Shown here in pieces: positions 45,657-59,400 of a DNA stretch of 64,000 bases. Numbering within the stretch: position 1 is the stretch's first letter; every line of letters starts with the position of its first letter. Both the position numbers and the translations under genes were made by a program. The notes below the pieces were generated by a model. It made no database searches. It worked only from the letters and a program-made list of their open reading frames with translations, and had not been told where the DNA came from. This stretch comes from Hevea brasiliensis (taxonomy: Eukaryota > Streptophyta > Magnoliopsida > Malpighiales > Euphorbiaceae), in NCBI RefSeq assembly GCF_030052815.1, contig NC_079498.1, positions 80,462,992 to 80,526,991 of the forward strand, written 5' to 3'.

Positions 45657-47744
45657 TGTTAGTAGTATGCCCTAGAGCATATCATTTAGTATGTATCTTG
45701 TACATGTTTTTATTAATAAAAGGCATTTCCACTTTTCCATTTACATAATATATTTATGTGTAATAGAAAAGGTCCATTGATATTTTGTTAGAAATTCTAT
45801 TCTTAAGTTGTTAAGAATATGAGTGACAGTATTTCTAGTACAAAGTATCATAAATAGGTTCACAATCGAGGATACTTCATAATAAGGACATGACTTATCC
45901 AGAAAGATTGTATTCATGTTTGTTCCCAAGTTATTTATATGAGATATAAATAAGATGGAATGGTGAGTCTCATGCCATATAACAAACATGATAGGCACTT
46001 ATACATGATAAGTAAGCTGAACCGGTGACACTTATGACAAGCACATGGAGTTTACTCTTGTCAATGCATTGTCATAAATCATATCAGTGCATATAATCTT
46101 TAGACCTGAGATAGCACAGTTATCTTATATATAGGTGGTTTTGAGTTTGATACTGCTTTCATACTTGTACTGTGTATGGGTATATGGGCATGTGTTGGCT
46201 CCTACTAGTTATATATGGAGGTAGGTGTTGATCAAGATGGAATTATTTCCTCTAAGTAAATAGAGATAAAATCCTATGTCCATTTAATTGTTCTTGATGT
46301 TTCAAGTTCCTGGCCAGGACAGATAGATTTATTCAGAAAGAGTTTCTGATGAGAAAATCTTTTTAATCAAGAACTGGAATTAAAAGAGAACATAATATTC
46401 ATAGCAAATGGAGTTTCACATAAACCATGACTCCAGCTTGAGTTGGGATAGTATAACAGAGAGATTCTAGTGCATGGTAACATATGATTATAGGTTCATT
46501 TAAGGTAAACCTTATTACTAATTGGGTGGCCATGGCATGCTATGCTAGGTGTTAACTATGGTCTATGAGGTGCATAAAATGATTTAGAGAAATCATTTAT
46601 GGTAAGAAAGAGTTCTGATGATATTAAGAGTTGATATCATGTCTCATTGCCAATTAGTGATGAGCTAAGTAAATCACACACATACACAAGTTATCACCTA
46701 ATTAAATATGATTTAATTAATTAATTAAATATGTTTGGTTTGCATTTAGATTGCAAAGTCCCTAGCATAACTTGAAACCAAATCTAGGTTATTGGATGTA
46801 CAGTATAAGTTAAATTTATATTTAAAGTGTTTAAATATGAATTTAATTAATGAGAAATTAATTAATAAAGATTAATTAATTGATTTATATTTGATATAAA
46901 TTGATTAGAAGAAGAGAAATAATTATTTTGGGTTGAAAACTCAAAATTAAGACACAGGGGCATTTTCGTCATTTCAGAGGGTGACATATGGCACCATGAG
47001 ATGGTGACACATGGCATTACACATAAGCTTGCCAAATGTTTTTAATCATGTAAGATGATTAAAATTAAGATTAAATATAGGTTTGACACTTGGCACAATG
47101 TGATTGGGTCAATTAAACCTAGAACCAATCAGAGGGTGACATGTGGCAAGGGTTTAATGTGTTAACCTAGCGATATAAGTGTTGTTATGAAAAGAAAACA
47201 ACACAACCAGCAACTATCCTCTTTGTGCTGCCACCCAAAGGCTCCTTTCCCTCTCTTCTTCTTCATCTCTCATCAATTCCAAAAGATTAGAAAACAATCT
47301 CTTGAATTAAAAATACTAGAAATTGTTTCTAGTGTCCTGTTTACATCTTTAATCTCTTAAAAGGCAAAACTTGATTTTCTAATTAATAGAAAAAGCTTTA
47401 AAAGTTGTTCAAGGGTTGCCATAGGTGTTCTTGGTGTGGACAAGCTAGAGGGACAACATCTGGCGCCCTGAAGATGCATCCAAAAGGCACAAATACACTG
47501 CAGTGCATCAAGAGGTTAGTGTATTTATTCTTGATCTAATCTAGGGTTTTAAAATTAATCTGATTAATTTTAAAATCTTAAATAGCAAATACAGATCCAA
47601 AAACATATTAAAAGAGTTTTAATATGTTGTTTATCATTGAAATCAAATAGATAAAAATAAATCTTGTATGATGCATGTGACCCTAGGTGAAAATTTTTGA
47701 ATTCAATGGTATAAACTTGTGTTTTTCATGCTTTCGCTCCTTCA
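45657..47744 (+). repeat. Copia-2 5' LTR (2088 bp)
   Basis: It starts TGTTAGTAGTATGCCCTAG and ends GCTTTCGCTCCTTCA. The first 30 bp contain a short hairpin (TATGC/GCATA around CCTAGA). It aligns along its length with the Copia-1 LTR pieces. Confidence 0.93.
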
Positions 47745-47987
47745 ATTGGTATCAGAGCCACTATATTTGTCATTTAGATTATTCAATATATGATTTAATT
47801 GTGTATTTTGATCATGAGATGATTTATCCATTGCTAGTTGCAATGGATGTGTGGCGGCATGCTTGAAGAACACCAACATGGTGCACAATGTTTGTGGCTT
47901 CATGGGTGGTGCAAGGTTTGGCTTTTTAATTATGCAATTGTTGTAGGATCTAAGGCCTATCCTATGACTAATTAAAGTGTTTAATTA
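47745..47987 (+). other. Copia-2 leader, 5' part
   Basis: Non-coding sequence between the primer site and the insertion of H. The last five bases, AATTA (47983-47987), are the H target duplication. Confidence 0.85.
47746..47759 (+). other. Copia-2 primer-binding site (Met-tRNA)
   Basis: TTGGTATCAGAGCC lies one base after the LTR end and is complementary to initiator Met-tRNA. Confidence 0.9.
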
Positions 47988-50900
47988 TGTCACACCCTAC
48001 CCCTCTGTAAGGCATAACATGATCCCGTAGTATACCTAATGAATTACCAACTCCGTCTACTGATAACCCATTAAATACACTACAAGGGATTTTAAAAACT
48101 TTTCTTACTTCTTTTATAGTGGTGAGCACTATTTACAGGTGTTAAAAACCTTTTTGAACTGAAGTGATAGAACTAACACATTTGAATTATTTGGAATTTC
48201 TGTAAAAATTTTGGCAGAGTGCCATCTGTATTTTGGATAAAACAGTTCTTCAGAAAACCTGTAAAAAGCACTTCAATATATTTCCAAATCTCAACTCCAA
48301 CATATTTCTCAACACAACATATTTCTCAACTCAAATTTGCAGTGATTTTTCAAAGACTGAGATACAAGAAATATAATACAATTTTTACAAGCCAAAATAA
48401 CTCATAATTATTTTACAACTTCAAGGTACAATTTGAATTTACAACTGCTCAAAATCAAAAACAATATGTACATACAGTGGTCATACATTACAGTACAAAA
48501 TGCAAAATGTGGTATACTCATTATACCCGAAAATCTCTCGCTGGAGGTACTAGCAGCCTAGTCACTCTGTCTGTCTACCTGAGACAGCAATAAAAAGCTA
48601 TCGCTGAGACAATGTCTCAGTGGTGCACAACATTAACCAAATACAACTTTAAATCACAATTCATAAATCATTTAAATGATGGATATGTAAAATCATAGTT
48701 AAATTCTAGACAATGAGTGTCAGAAGGAATTTAACACAATATCACAATAAATCTCAGAGATTAAAACATAGTTAACTTCAAACGACAGTGAATGTCAATA
48801 AGGATTTAACTCCATTTCACAATCTCATAATACAAATCAATAAATCACACACAGCTTAATCATGTTCCAAAGTTCAATTCATCCCAAAAGCCGATGGCTA
48901 ATGAGGTATTCAATTCATCCCAAAAGCCGATGGCTAATGAGGTATAACATAGCTAGCTAGCAAAAATATGAGTACTCATCCAATTCGTCCTCAACAGGCA
49001 CACACCTCAACACTTCAGCCAGAGAGGGAATTCAATTCGTCCCACTAGACAAGCTAGCGAGGAATACAATTAATATACATGATAGCTGTGGTTTCAAACC
49101 ATTTACAGTGCTTTTCAATCAATAAGTATCCATCAAATATCATTCAAACAATTTTTCACAGTTTCACAAGTTAAAACAATAATATACAAATAGTCATAAT
49201 TTATTTCAATTGAAAATAATTCAAAAGTAATAGTTGTTGTGCACAAACCTCTAATAACTGTCTCCTGGTCTGGACTCAGTGTTTCCTTCCCTTTCCCTGA
49301 GTCTTTGGTAACTGAGAAACACAATTTGAAGTGTTTCAGTACTAAATTAAATTGTCTCTAACGATAATGTTCGATAAGTAATTCACTGAATTCAAATATT
49401 TACTTAGTCAATCTAATATGTCGACCCTCGATGCGTTCTAGGTAAATTAGGTTTTAACGTTACTAATGTGTCACATTCGATAGTATTTTAGGGTTGGTAC
49501 ATGTTACCAATTTCAGTTCCGTGTATACTGCATTTTATTGCAAATTGCTGGATTTCGGGATACTAGTTTGACCTAGCCGGACGACCTAGTTCCCTAGGTT
49601 TTCAGGTTTCGGTCAAAACTACAAACTTGTAGATCTATGTCTTATTGCACGCGGGGCAAAATTTCAGGTCATTCCGAGTTATGTAGACCAAGTTATGGTC
49701 ATTTTACTATTGCTGGTCAAATGGCATAAAATTTGGTCATTTTAGGTCAATTTGGTCAACTTTGGTTCGGCCAGTTTTTGGACCCGAATTTGTGCAAGCT
49801 GTTTCACTTGCTTATGATCATTTCTGGGCTTTGGTGTCTTCATAAGACTTGTAGGTATGGGTCTTAACTATTTATGGTTAAAATTTCAGGTCAATTGGAC
49901 CTATTTTGAGTGAGTTATGGCCTAAACACTAACTGCTACCCAATTGGTCAATTTTCAGGCCTCAATTGTACTTAATCCGGATTTGGTCATTTTTCATGCT
50001 ACCTTGCAAGCAGAATTTTGGTATGTTTCCTTCATGAAAGTTGGCACATTTTGTGCCTAGTTTCACCTCCAATTGGTCTCATACCAATTGGAGTTACACA
50101 TTTAGTGTTATAGGCTAAAATGTATGCTGTCCTTAATTACATTGCTTATACATGTATCAATTACACATTTACCTTGCTACAAATCCACTTCTCAACCTAA
50201 TTCTGATTTGGTACATTACCAAAACCATATATCACTTCACTTTAAAGTCACTTTGGGCATAATACAAATATCCTTAATACACCAATTGAAACTCTAATTC
50301 ACAAAGTCCAAATACAACCATATATACACATAGACACTCCTAATTATTACACACAATTTCCACAACCAATATACATACATATTCATCAATCCTCAATATC
50401 ACAATTCATCCAATATCTTCATGAATTCAACCATTCATCAAGGAGTCCCAAGGCTGCCGAAATGCTCACATTGCCAAAGTCTCCCATAATTTCGTCAACT
50501 TTAATCCCAATTGCACAATCACCACATATACATGGAAATAACTTACTAGGATATTAAATCACCCTACTCAACATGAATTCACATCAAATATATGTAAGAA
50601 TACTTCATTAAATATAGAACTCCATGGCTGTCCAAAATTGGATATATCAATAACTCCTCAAACTTTAAAATTTTCTTCACAAATCATACACCCATAACAT
50701 GTTTTCAAACTTTAACAAAGCAATATTCAAAAATACAAACTTACCTATTGTTAGGACTTGTTAAACCTTCACTAAACTTCCTTGATTTTGCTATCAAACT
50801 CTTCCTTGTGATGTGGAGATAATCTTTAATGAAGCCACCTAGGTGTTTGGAGGTGAAATGAAGTGGTTGATGGAGCTTGGAGCAAAACGGCAATGGAGGT

Positions 50901-51618
50901 TTTCACCTTTCCATTTCGGCATGGATGAGAGAATTGGAGAAGATGAAGATTGCAGATTGTGTAATGGGTTTACACCTGCCCCATTTAGTGTTTAGTTTAT
51001 TCCTTAGTGGTCCACTTACACATATTAATCATATTATATGTTTAACTTTCATTTATTCCACATTAAACCCATAATTTTTGCTATTTACTTTATATTCCAC
51101 CAATTTAATTTTTCATTATATTTTCCAAGTGTAATATTATTTATTTTTAATGAACATTTAGGTCAAAAGACAACTCGGGATGTCAAATGACCATAATGCC
51201 CCTGTTCGGGTTGCATTCCCGATTTTTCAGAACACGATTTTGTCTATTTTTCGATTTCTCACTTTTCTTTGTACTAATTATTTAATTTTTCTTTGATAAT
51301 TCTAATGATATTTATACTACAAAAGGCGACTATTTAATTCCAAAAAATATTTTCCGTGGTTCCCATGTCCAGGTTAGTCAACGGTCCACGCCGTGACTTC
51401 CCGGTGCGGTCACCCATCGCTAGGGTTCTCGGCTCGCTTAACTGGTTACATTTCTTTGCTATTATTTTTCCTTTATTTTTCTTGTATTTTCTTTTCTTGT
51501 ATTTCATTATTTTATGTCTCCTCACTCATATCGAAGTGTAGTTCTAGGCATTCTAACTGTCCGGACAGCACTGGTCATCGGAACAGTAGAACGCACTACC
51601 GAACATAGGGGTGTTACA
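47988..51618 (-). repeat. Element H 3' LTR (3631 bp)
   Basis: Minus strand: TGTAACACCCCTATGTTCGG at 51618 to GGGGTAGGGTGTGACA at 47988. It carries three module copies, the stem-loop at 48604-48620 and a direct duplication of about 40 bp (48870-48950, TCATCCCAAAAGCCGATGG twice) that G lacks. Confidence 0.95.
48604..48620 (-). other. Conserved LTR stem-loop, H 3' LTR
   Basis: CTGAGACA/TGTCTCAG is a perfect 8-bp stem with a single-base loop. It lies beside GTGCACCA and GCGATAGC, as in the other LTRs. Confidence 0.75.
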
Positions 51619-51634
51619 ATTCTCCCCCCCTTAA
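51619..51634 (-). other. Element H polypurine tract
   Basis: Minus strand TTAAGGGGGGGAGAAT lies directly before the 3' LTR. Confidence 0.92.
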
Positions 51635-51664
51635 ATAAATTTCGTCTCGAAATTTTACCTGGTA

Positions 51665-54600
51665 TTAGTCTCTGAACAGCTGTGGGTGCTATCTCCTCAT
51701 ATCCTCTTCACGTTCCCAAGTAGCTTCCTGGCCTGAATGATGGTTCCACAGCACTTTAACCAGGTGTATCTGTTTGTTGCTCAGCTGCTTCACCTCATGA
51801 GCCAGAATTTTTATGGGTTCTTCCTCATATGAGAGGTCTGGATTTACTTCAATCTCTTCAACTGATAGTACATGAGATGGGTCAGATCTGTACCTCCTTA
51901 ACATGGACACATGGAAGACATTGTGTATCCTTGCTAACTCTGGAGGTAATGCCAACCGATATGCCAAAGGACCCACTCTTTCCAGAACCTCATATGGTCC
52001 GATGAAACGAGGACTCAGTTTCCCCTTTCTGCCAAATCTCACAATCCTCTTCCAAGGAGAAACTTTAAGGAATACCTTATCACCCACTGCATACTCAATA
52101 TCTCTTCTCTTCAGATCAACATAGGACTTCTGACGGTCTGATGCAGCTTTGAGTCTATCTCTGATCAATCTGATCTTTTCCTCTGTCTGCTGAACAATTT
52201 CTGGTCCAATCATCTTCCTTTCACCTACTTCATCCCAACATAAGGGAGTTCTGCACTTTCTGCCATACAAAGCTTCATATAGAGGCATCCCTATGCTTGA
52301 TTGGTAGCTGTTGTTATAAGCAAACTCAATCAAAGGCAAACGTGTATCCCAACTACCTTCAAATTCAATCACACAAGCCCGTAGCATATCCTCCAATATC
52401 TAAATGACCCTCTCAGACTGGCCATCTGTCTGTGGGTGGAATGCTGTGCTGAAGTTCATTCTAGTTCCTAGGGCTCTCTGAAGACTACCCCAAAATCTAG
52501 AAGTGAACCTAGGATCTCTGTCAGACACAATTGATACTGGCACTCCATGCAGTTTTACAATCTCATATATGTACAATCTGGCCAATCTTTCCAGGCTATA
52601 ATCCATTCGAACTGGCAAAAAGTGAGCAGGCTTGGTCAATCTGTCAACTATAACCCATACTGCATCATGACTACTCTGTGTCCTTGGAAGTCTTGTAACA
52701 AAATCCATAGTTATTCGTTCCCATTTCCACTTTGGTACTGACAAAGGATGTAACAAACCAACTGGAACTTGATGTTCTGCCTTTACTTGCTGACAAGTTA
52801 GGCATTTGGAAACAAATTCAGCTATATCTCTCTTCATACCCATCCACTAGTAATGCTCTTTCAGCCCTCTGTACATTTTAGTTCCACCAGGGTGCATAGC
52901 AAATGGAGACTCATGTGCTTCCTTTATAATGATTTGTCTCAATTCCACATCACTAGGAACGCACATTCTACCCTGATGTAGTAATAAACCATTATCTCTC
53001 ACAGAGAATTCAGGTTTCTTGCCCTGCTGGACTTCTTTCAGTAGCTTCTGATATTTTCCATCACTCTGAGCAGCCGTTCTGATATGATCAATCAACACTG
53101 GCTGTACATGCCATGCAACTACTGTCTGTCCCTCATCATCAATCTCTAAACTGGCATGCTGTGCTTTCAATTCATATACCATGGACAAAGGAGAAACTCT
53201 GAGACTTGCCATAGTCTTGCGACTTAAGGCGTCAGCCACCACATTTGCTTTCCCTGGCTGATAGTCTATTAAGCAATCATAATCTTTAATGAGTTCTAAC
53301 CATCTCCTCTGCCTCAAATTCAATTCCTTCTGGGTGCCCAAATACTTCAAGCTCTTGTGATCTGTGTAAATGTAGCATTTCTTCCCATACAAATAGTGTC
53401 TCCAGATCTTCAGAGCAAAAACAATAGCTGCTAGCTCCAGATCATGTGTTGGGTAGTTCCTCTCATGCGGTTTCAGCTGGCGTGATGCATAAGCAATGAC
53501 ATTCCGATCTTGCATCAGTACACAGCCTAACCCATTGTGAGAAGCATCACTATAAACTGTGTATTCTTTACCCGGAGTAAGTAAAGTGAGGACTGGAGCT
53601 TCAGTTAAACACCTCTTCAACTCATCAAAACTCTGCTGACATTTATCTGTCCACTGAAATTTTACATCTTTCCGAAGCAGCTTGGTCAGTGGAGAAGATA
53701 ACATAGAAAACCCCTTCACAAACCGACGGTAATATCCAGCTAAACCCAGAAAACTGCGAATTTCTGTGATGTTCCTGGGCGGCTTCCAATTAAGGATAGC
53801 TTCTACCTTGCTGGAATCTACCTTAATCCCTTCAGCTGACACAACATGTCCCAAAAAGGAGATTTCTTTCAGCCAAAATTCACACTTCGACAATTTGGCG
53901 TATAGCTGTTTCTCCCTTAAAGTCTGCAGTACAATCCGCAGATGTCTGTCATGCTCTTCTGCATTCCTCGAGTATATCAAAATGTCATAAATAAACACCA
54001 CCACAAATTGATCAAGATATGGTCTGAAGATAGTGTTCATCAGATCCATAAAAGCAGCTGAAGCATTTGTTAACCCGAATGGCATTACTAGAAACTCATA
54101 GTGGCCATACCGAGTTCTGAAAGTAGTTTTTGGAATACTCTGCTCTTGCACCTTCAACTGATAATAACCAGATCGCAAGTCAACTTTGGAGAATATAGCT
54201 GCACCCTTCAATTGATCAAACAGATCATCAATGCGAGGCAATGGATATCTGTTCTTTATTGTCACCTTATTCAACTGCCGGTAGTCAACGCATAAGCGGA
54301 GAGTACCGTCCTTCTTCTTAACAAATAACACTGGTGCTCCCCAAGGTGACACACTAGGGCGGATGAAGCCCTTTTCAAGTAATTCTTGCAACTGTATCTT
54401 CAACTCCTTCAACTCTACTGGTGCCATTCTGTATGGTGTTATGGAGATTGGTTCCACACCAGGCATAACATTAATTTCAAACTGCACTTCTCTTTCCGGA
54501 GGTAATCCTGGCAATTCATCAGGAAATACATCTGGAAAATCATGTACTGTAGGGATGTCTTTCAATGCTGGACTCCCCACTTGGGTGTCTATCACATGTG

Positions 54601-55267
54601 CCAAATATGCTTCACACCCCTTCCTGATCATTTTTCTGGCTAGTGCAGCCGAAATGATGTTTGATGGCAATAACTGCCTTTCCCCATGTATTACCACATC
54701 ATCAGCATCGAGGAGACCGAAAGTGACTGTCTTCAGCCTACAGTCAATCATGGCATGATGCCTAGCTAACCAATCCATGCCCAAGATGATATCATAATCT
54801 CTGAAGGGCATTTCAACGAAATCAGACAGGAAAGTGTGTCCTTGGATCACCAAAGGACAATCTCTATACATTCTATTAACCCTGACCTCCTGTCCTAGTG
54901 GACTTGTTACTAGCACCTCAAAGTCCATTTTTGTACATGGAACAGCAATGCAATCAATGATGCTAGCACTCACATAAGAATGGGTAGAACCCGGATCAAA
55001 TAACACAAACACATCTTGGTTAAAAGTTGAGAAGGTACCAGCCACAACATCATATGTCTCGGCCTCTTCCCTCTGTCTCATGGCATAGACTCTGACCGGA
55101 GCACTGTCTTGTTCTGAATGTTTCATTGTACCTTGGTCACTGGCTACCTCTACCCCCGCTCTACCTCTGTGGGTGGTTGTGAACTTCGTGACAGGCTCGA
55201 ATCGACCCTTTGCAGTAGTAGGAGGTGGTCCAACTCTGCGACTACTGGTGCAGTCCTTGGCAAAGTG
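51665..55267 (-). pseudogene. Element H pol: protease, RT, RNase H, integrase, chromodomain
   Basis: This is one frame, continuous with gag. Protease has [12 protein letters not shown] (DPG where B has DSG). RT runs from [18 protein letters not shown] and [18 protein letters not shown] through [19 protein letters not shown] to [12 protein letters not shown]. The first catalytic Asp of that motif is Tyr (codon 53987-53989), whereas G keeps FIDD. RNase H retains its acidic residues ([29 protein letters not shown]). Integrase retains its zinc ligands ([16 protein letters not shown]) and triad ([17 protein letters not shown]). The chromodomain is SYEEEPIKILAHEVKQL..KVLWNHHSGQEATWE. Stops lie at 52847-52849 (Trp site), 52400-52402 (Gln site) and 51689-51691 (Gln site). 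The original end is probably the TAA at 51665-51667. Order PR-RT-RH-IN plus chromodomain marks a chromovirus. Confidence 0.93.
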
Positions 55268-56280
55268 TCATGTGCCTCCACAGTTATAACAGGCTCCAAT
55301 AGCCTTATAGCAGATCCCACCATGATTTCTTCCACATGTTTCACATTGGCGGGGAGGATAGGAACCTCTGGTACTCTGCTGACCAGATAGTGGAGGTTTC
55401 TGTCCTGAATATCTTCCCCTACCAAACTTCTTGCCACCTCTGCCATGTCCCCCATAGTTCTTCCTCTTTCCAGTAGGACCACTGGAACTCTGTTCTACTG
55501 ATTTTCCCTCTTTCTCTGTCTTCTCTGATTTCTTTTTCTCAGGAGCAGCTTCAAACTCAATTCTTTCCAACTCTAGGGCTTGAGAAACAAGTTCAGAGAA
55601 GTTAGTGTGTTTGAATCCGACCACTTGTAATCTGATACTGGGCTTCAAGCCGATTTCACACCTCTTGCATCTCTCCCTGCTGGTAGCAAGTAAACTTACT
55701 GCATAATGGCTCGGGCGGGAAAATTCTCTTTCATACTTAGCCACTGATCTGCTCCCCTGTTTCAAACTTAGGAATTCTTGCAGTTTCTGGTCTACATAAG
55801 CATCAGGGACATATTTTTGTTTGAATTCCCTGAGAAAGTCATTCCATGTTAACACTGCAGGTTCTACCAGACTGTGGGGAATGGTTTTCCACCAGTTATA
55901 AGCATCCCCCTGTAGTAAGGATACTGAGTATTCAAATCTGAGCTCCTCTGTACAATGTAGCTTCTTGAACACCCTATCCATCCTCTCTAACCACTGTTCA
56001 GCCTCTAGAGGATCTACTGTCCCCTTGAACTCTGTAGCCCCATATTTCATCAATTTGTCATACTGCCTAGTACGAGACTGTGGTTGTACCACTGGTGTCT
56101 GTATTGGGACTTGAGTAGGCACACTACCAGCCATTTGTTGGAACATTGCGACGAGCGAATCGAGCAGAAATCGCAGATCTGCAGTGGTGTTCTTGAACCA
56201 CTGACATTATGTAGGCCTGGGGCATCCCCTTACACCTCAACCTCAATAGATTGATCGACTGAACGATCACCCTCTTCCAT
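55268..56280 (-). pseudogene. Element H gag
   Basis: The main readable frame runs from about 56206 (after a TAA at 56207-56209) through MFQQMAGSVPTQVP at 56146. It covers the capsid-like retrotrans_gag region (YGATEFKGTVDPLEAEQWLE, LQGDAYNWWKT, FLREFKQKYVPDAY, EFLSLKQGSRSVAKYEREFS) and the basic tail (GGHGRGGKKFGRGRYSGQ). It ends at the CCHC knuckle (CYNCGGT, then stop, then HFAKDC). The stop TGA (55268-55270) sits inside the knuckle, with the same frame continuing into pol. An ATG at 56280 (MEEGDRSVDQS) is in another frame and meets a stop. It could be the original start followed by a frameshift; the true start is uncertain. Confidence 0.85.
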
Positions 56281-56449
56281 AGTCAATGCGAGGATTCTAG
56301 ATCTCCTGAACAAATAACACAAGGAGATTTCCTCCCGTTAGTGCATATTTATAATGTAATGTACTGTATGTATCAAACAATGATATTGAGTAGTTGTACA
56401 ATGAAGAAAGAATATTCAAATAATAGGTGAAAACAAAATTTAAAAACTA

Positions 56450-56461
56450 GCTCTGATACCA
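56450..56461 (-). other. Element H primer-binding site (Met-tRNA)
   Basis: Minus strand TGGTATCAGAGC lies 8 nt after the 5' LTR end, with the same spacing as in B. Confidence 0.92.
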
Positions 56462-56469
56462 CTAAAACA

Positions 56470-59400
56470 TGTCACACCCTACCCCTCTGTAAGGCATAAC
56501 ATGATCCCGTAGTATACCTAATGAATTACCAACTCCGCTTCATCGATAACCCATTAAATACACTACAAGGGATTTTAAAAACTTTTCTTACTTCTTTTAC
56601 AGTGGTGAGCACTATTTACAGGTGTTAAAAACCTTTTTGAACTGAAGTGATAGAACTAACACATTTGAATTATTTGGAATTTCTGTAAAAATTTTGGCAG
56701 AGTGCCATCTGTATTTTGGATAAAACAGTTCTTCAGAAAACCTGTAAAAAGCACTTCAATATATTTCCAAATCTCAACTCCAACATATTTCTCAACACAA
56801 CATATTTCTCAACTCAAATCTGCAGTGATTTTTCAAAGACTGAGATACAAGAAATATAATACAATTTTTACAAGCCAAAATAACTCATAATTATTTTACA
56901 ACTTCAAGGTACAATTTGAATTTACAACTGCTCAAAATCAAAAACAATATGTACATACAGTGGTCATGCATTACAGTACAAAATGCAAAATGTGATATAC
57001 TCATTATACCCGAAAATCTCTTGCTGGAGGTACTAGCAACCTAGTCTGCCACATGCGTACGTCTACTGTGGCGACAATAAAAAGCTATCGCTGAGACAAT
57101 GTCTCAGTGGTGCACAACATTAACCAAATACAACTTTAAATCACAATTCATAAATCATTTAAATGATGGATATGTAAAATCATAGTTAAATTATAGACAA
57201 TGAGTGTCAGAAGGAATTTAACACAATATCACAATAAATCTCAGAGATTAAAACATAGTTAACTTCAAACGACAGTGAATGTCAATAAGGATTTAACTCC
57301 ATTTCACAATCTCATAATACAAATCAATAAATCACACACAGCTTAATCATGTTCCAAAGTTCAATTCGTCCCAAAAGCCGATGGCTAATGAGGTATTCAA
57401 TTCATCCCAAAAGCCGATGGCTAATGAGGTATAACATAGCTAGCTAGCAAAAATATGAGTACTCATCCAATTCGTCCTCAACAGGCACACACCTCAACAC
57501 TTCAGCCAGAGAGTGAATTAAATTCGTCCCACTAGACAAGCTAGCGAGGAATACAATTAATATACATGATAGCTGTGGTTTCAAACCATTTACAGTGCTT
57601 TTCAATCAATAAGTATCCATCAAATATCATTCAAACAATTTTTCACAGTTTCACAAGTTAAAACAATAATATACAAATAGTCATAATTTATTTCAATTGA
57701 AAATAATTCAAAAGTAATAGTTGTTGTGCACAAACCTCTGATAACTGTCTCCTGGTCTGGACTCATTGTTTCCTTCCCTTTCCCTGAGTCTTTGGTAACT
57801 AAAAAACACAATTTGAAGTGTTTCAGTACTAAATTAAATTGTCTCTAACGATAATGTTTGATAAGTAATTCACTGAATTCAAATATTTACTTAGTCAACC
57901 TAATATGTCGACCCTCGATGCGTTCTAGGTAAATTAGGTTTTAATGTTACTAATGTGTCACATTCAATAGTATTTTAGGGTTGGTACATGTTACCAATTT
58001 CAGTTCTGTGTATACTGCATTTTATTGCAAATTGCTGGATTCCGGGATACTAGTTTGACCTAGCCGGACGACTTAGTTCCCTCGGTTTTCGAGTTTCGGT
58101 CAAAACTACAAACTTGTAGATCTATGTCTTATTGCACGCGGGGCAAAATTTCAGGTCATTCCGAGTTATGTAGACCAAGTTATGGTCATTTTACTATTAC
58201 TGGTCAAATGGCATAAAATTTGGTCATTTTAGGTCAATTTGGTCAACTTTGGTTCGGCCAGTTTTTGGACCCGAACTTGTGCAAGCTGTTTGACTTGCTT
58301 ATGGTCATTTTTGGGCTTTGGTGTCTTCATAAGACTTGTAGGTATGGGTCTTAGCTATTCATGGTTAAAATTTCAGGTCAATTGGACCTGTTTTGAGTGA
58401 GTTATGGCCTAAACACTAACTGCTGCCCAATTGGTCAATTTTCAGGACACAATTGTACTTAATCCGGATTTGGTCATTTTTCATGCTACCTTGCAAGCAG
58501 AATTTTGGTATGTTTCCTTCATGAAAGTTGGCACATTTTGTGCCTAGTTTCACCTCCAATTGGTCTCATACCAATTGGAGTTACACATTTAGTGTTATAG
58601 GCTAAAATGTATGCTATCCTTAATTACATTGCTTATACAAGTATCAATTACACATTTACCTTGCTACAAATCCACTTCTCAACCTAATTTTGATTTGGTA
58701 CATTACCAAAACCATATATCACTTTACTTTAAAGTCACTTTGGGCATAATACAAATATCCTCAATACACCAATTGAAACTCTAATTCACAAAGTCCAAAT
58801 ACAACCATATATACACATAAACACTCCTAATTATTACACACAATTTCCACAACCAATATACATACATATTCATCAATCCTCAATATCATAATTCATCCAA
58901 TATCTTCATGAATTCAACCATTCATCAAGGAGTCCCAAGGCTACCGAAATGCTCACATTGCCAAAGTCTCCCATAATTTCGTCAACTTCAATCCCAATTG
59001 CACAATCACCACATATACATGGAAATAACTTACTAGGATATTAAATCACCCTACTCAACATGAATTCACATCAAATATATGTAAGAATACTTCATTAAAT
59101 ATAGAACTCCATGGCTGTCCAAAATTGGATATATCAATAACTCCTCAAACTTTAAAATTTTCTTCACAAATCAAACACCCATAACATGTTTTCAAACTTT
59201 AACAAAGCAATATTCAAAAATACAAACTTACCTATTGTTAGGACTTGTTAAACCTTCACTAAACTTCCTTGATTTTGCTATCAAACTCTTCCTTGTGATG
59301 TGGAGATAATCTTTAATGAAGCCACCTAGGTGTTTGGAGGTGAAATGAAGTGGTTGATGGAGCTTGGAGCAAAACGGCAATGGAGGTTTTCACCTTTCCA

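Noticed and set aside
56450..56461. Possible tRNA gene fragments at the TGGTATCAGAGC sites
   Set aside because: Only 12-14 bases match the tRNA 3' end and they sit next to LTR ends, so they are primer-binding sites (also 12488, 21300, 47746).
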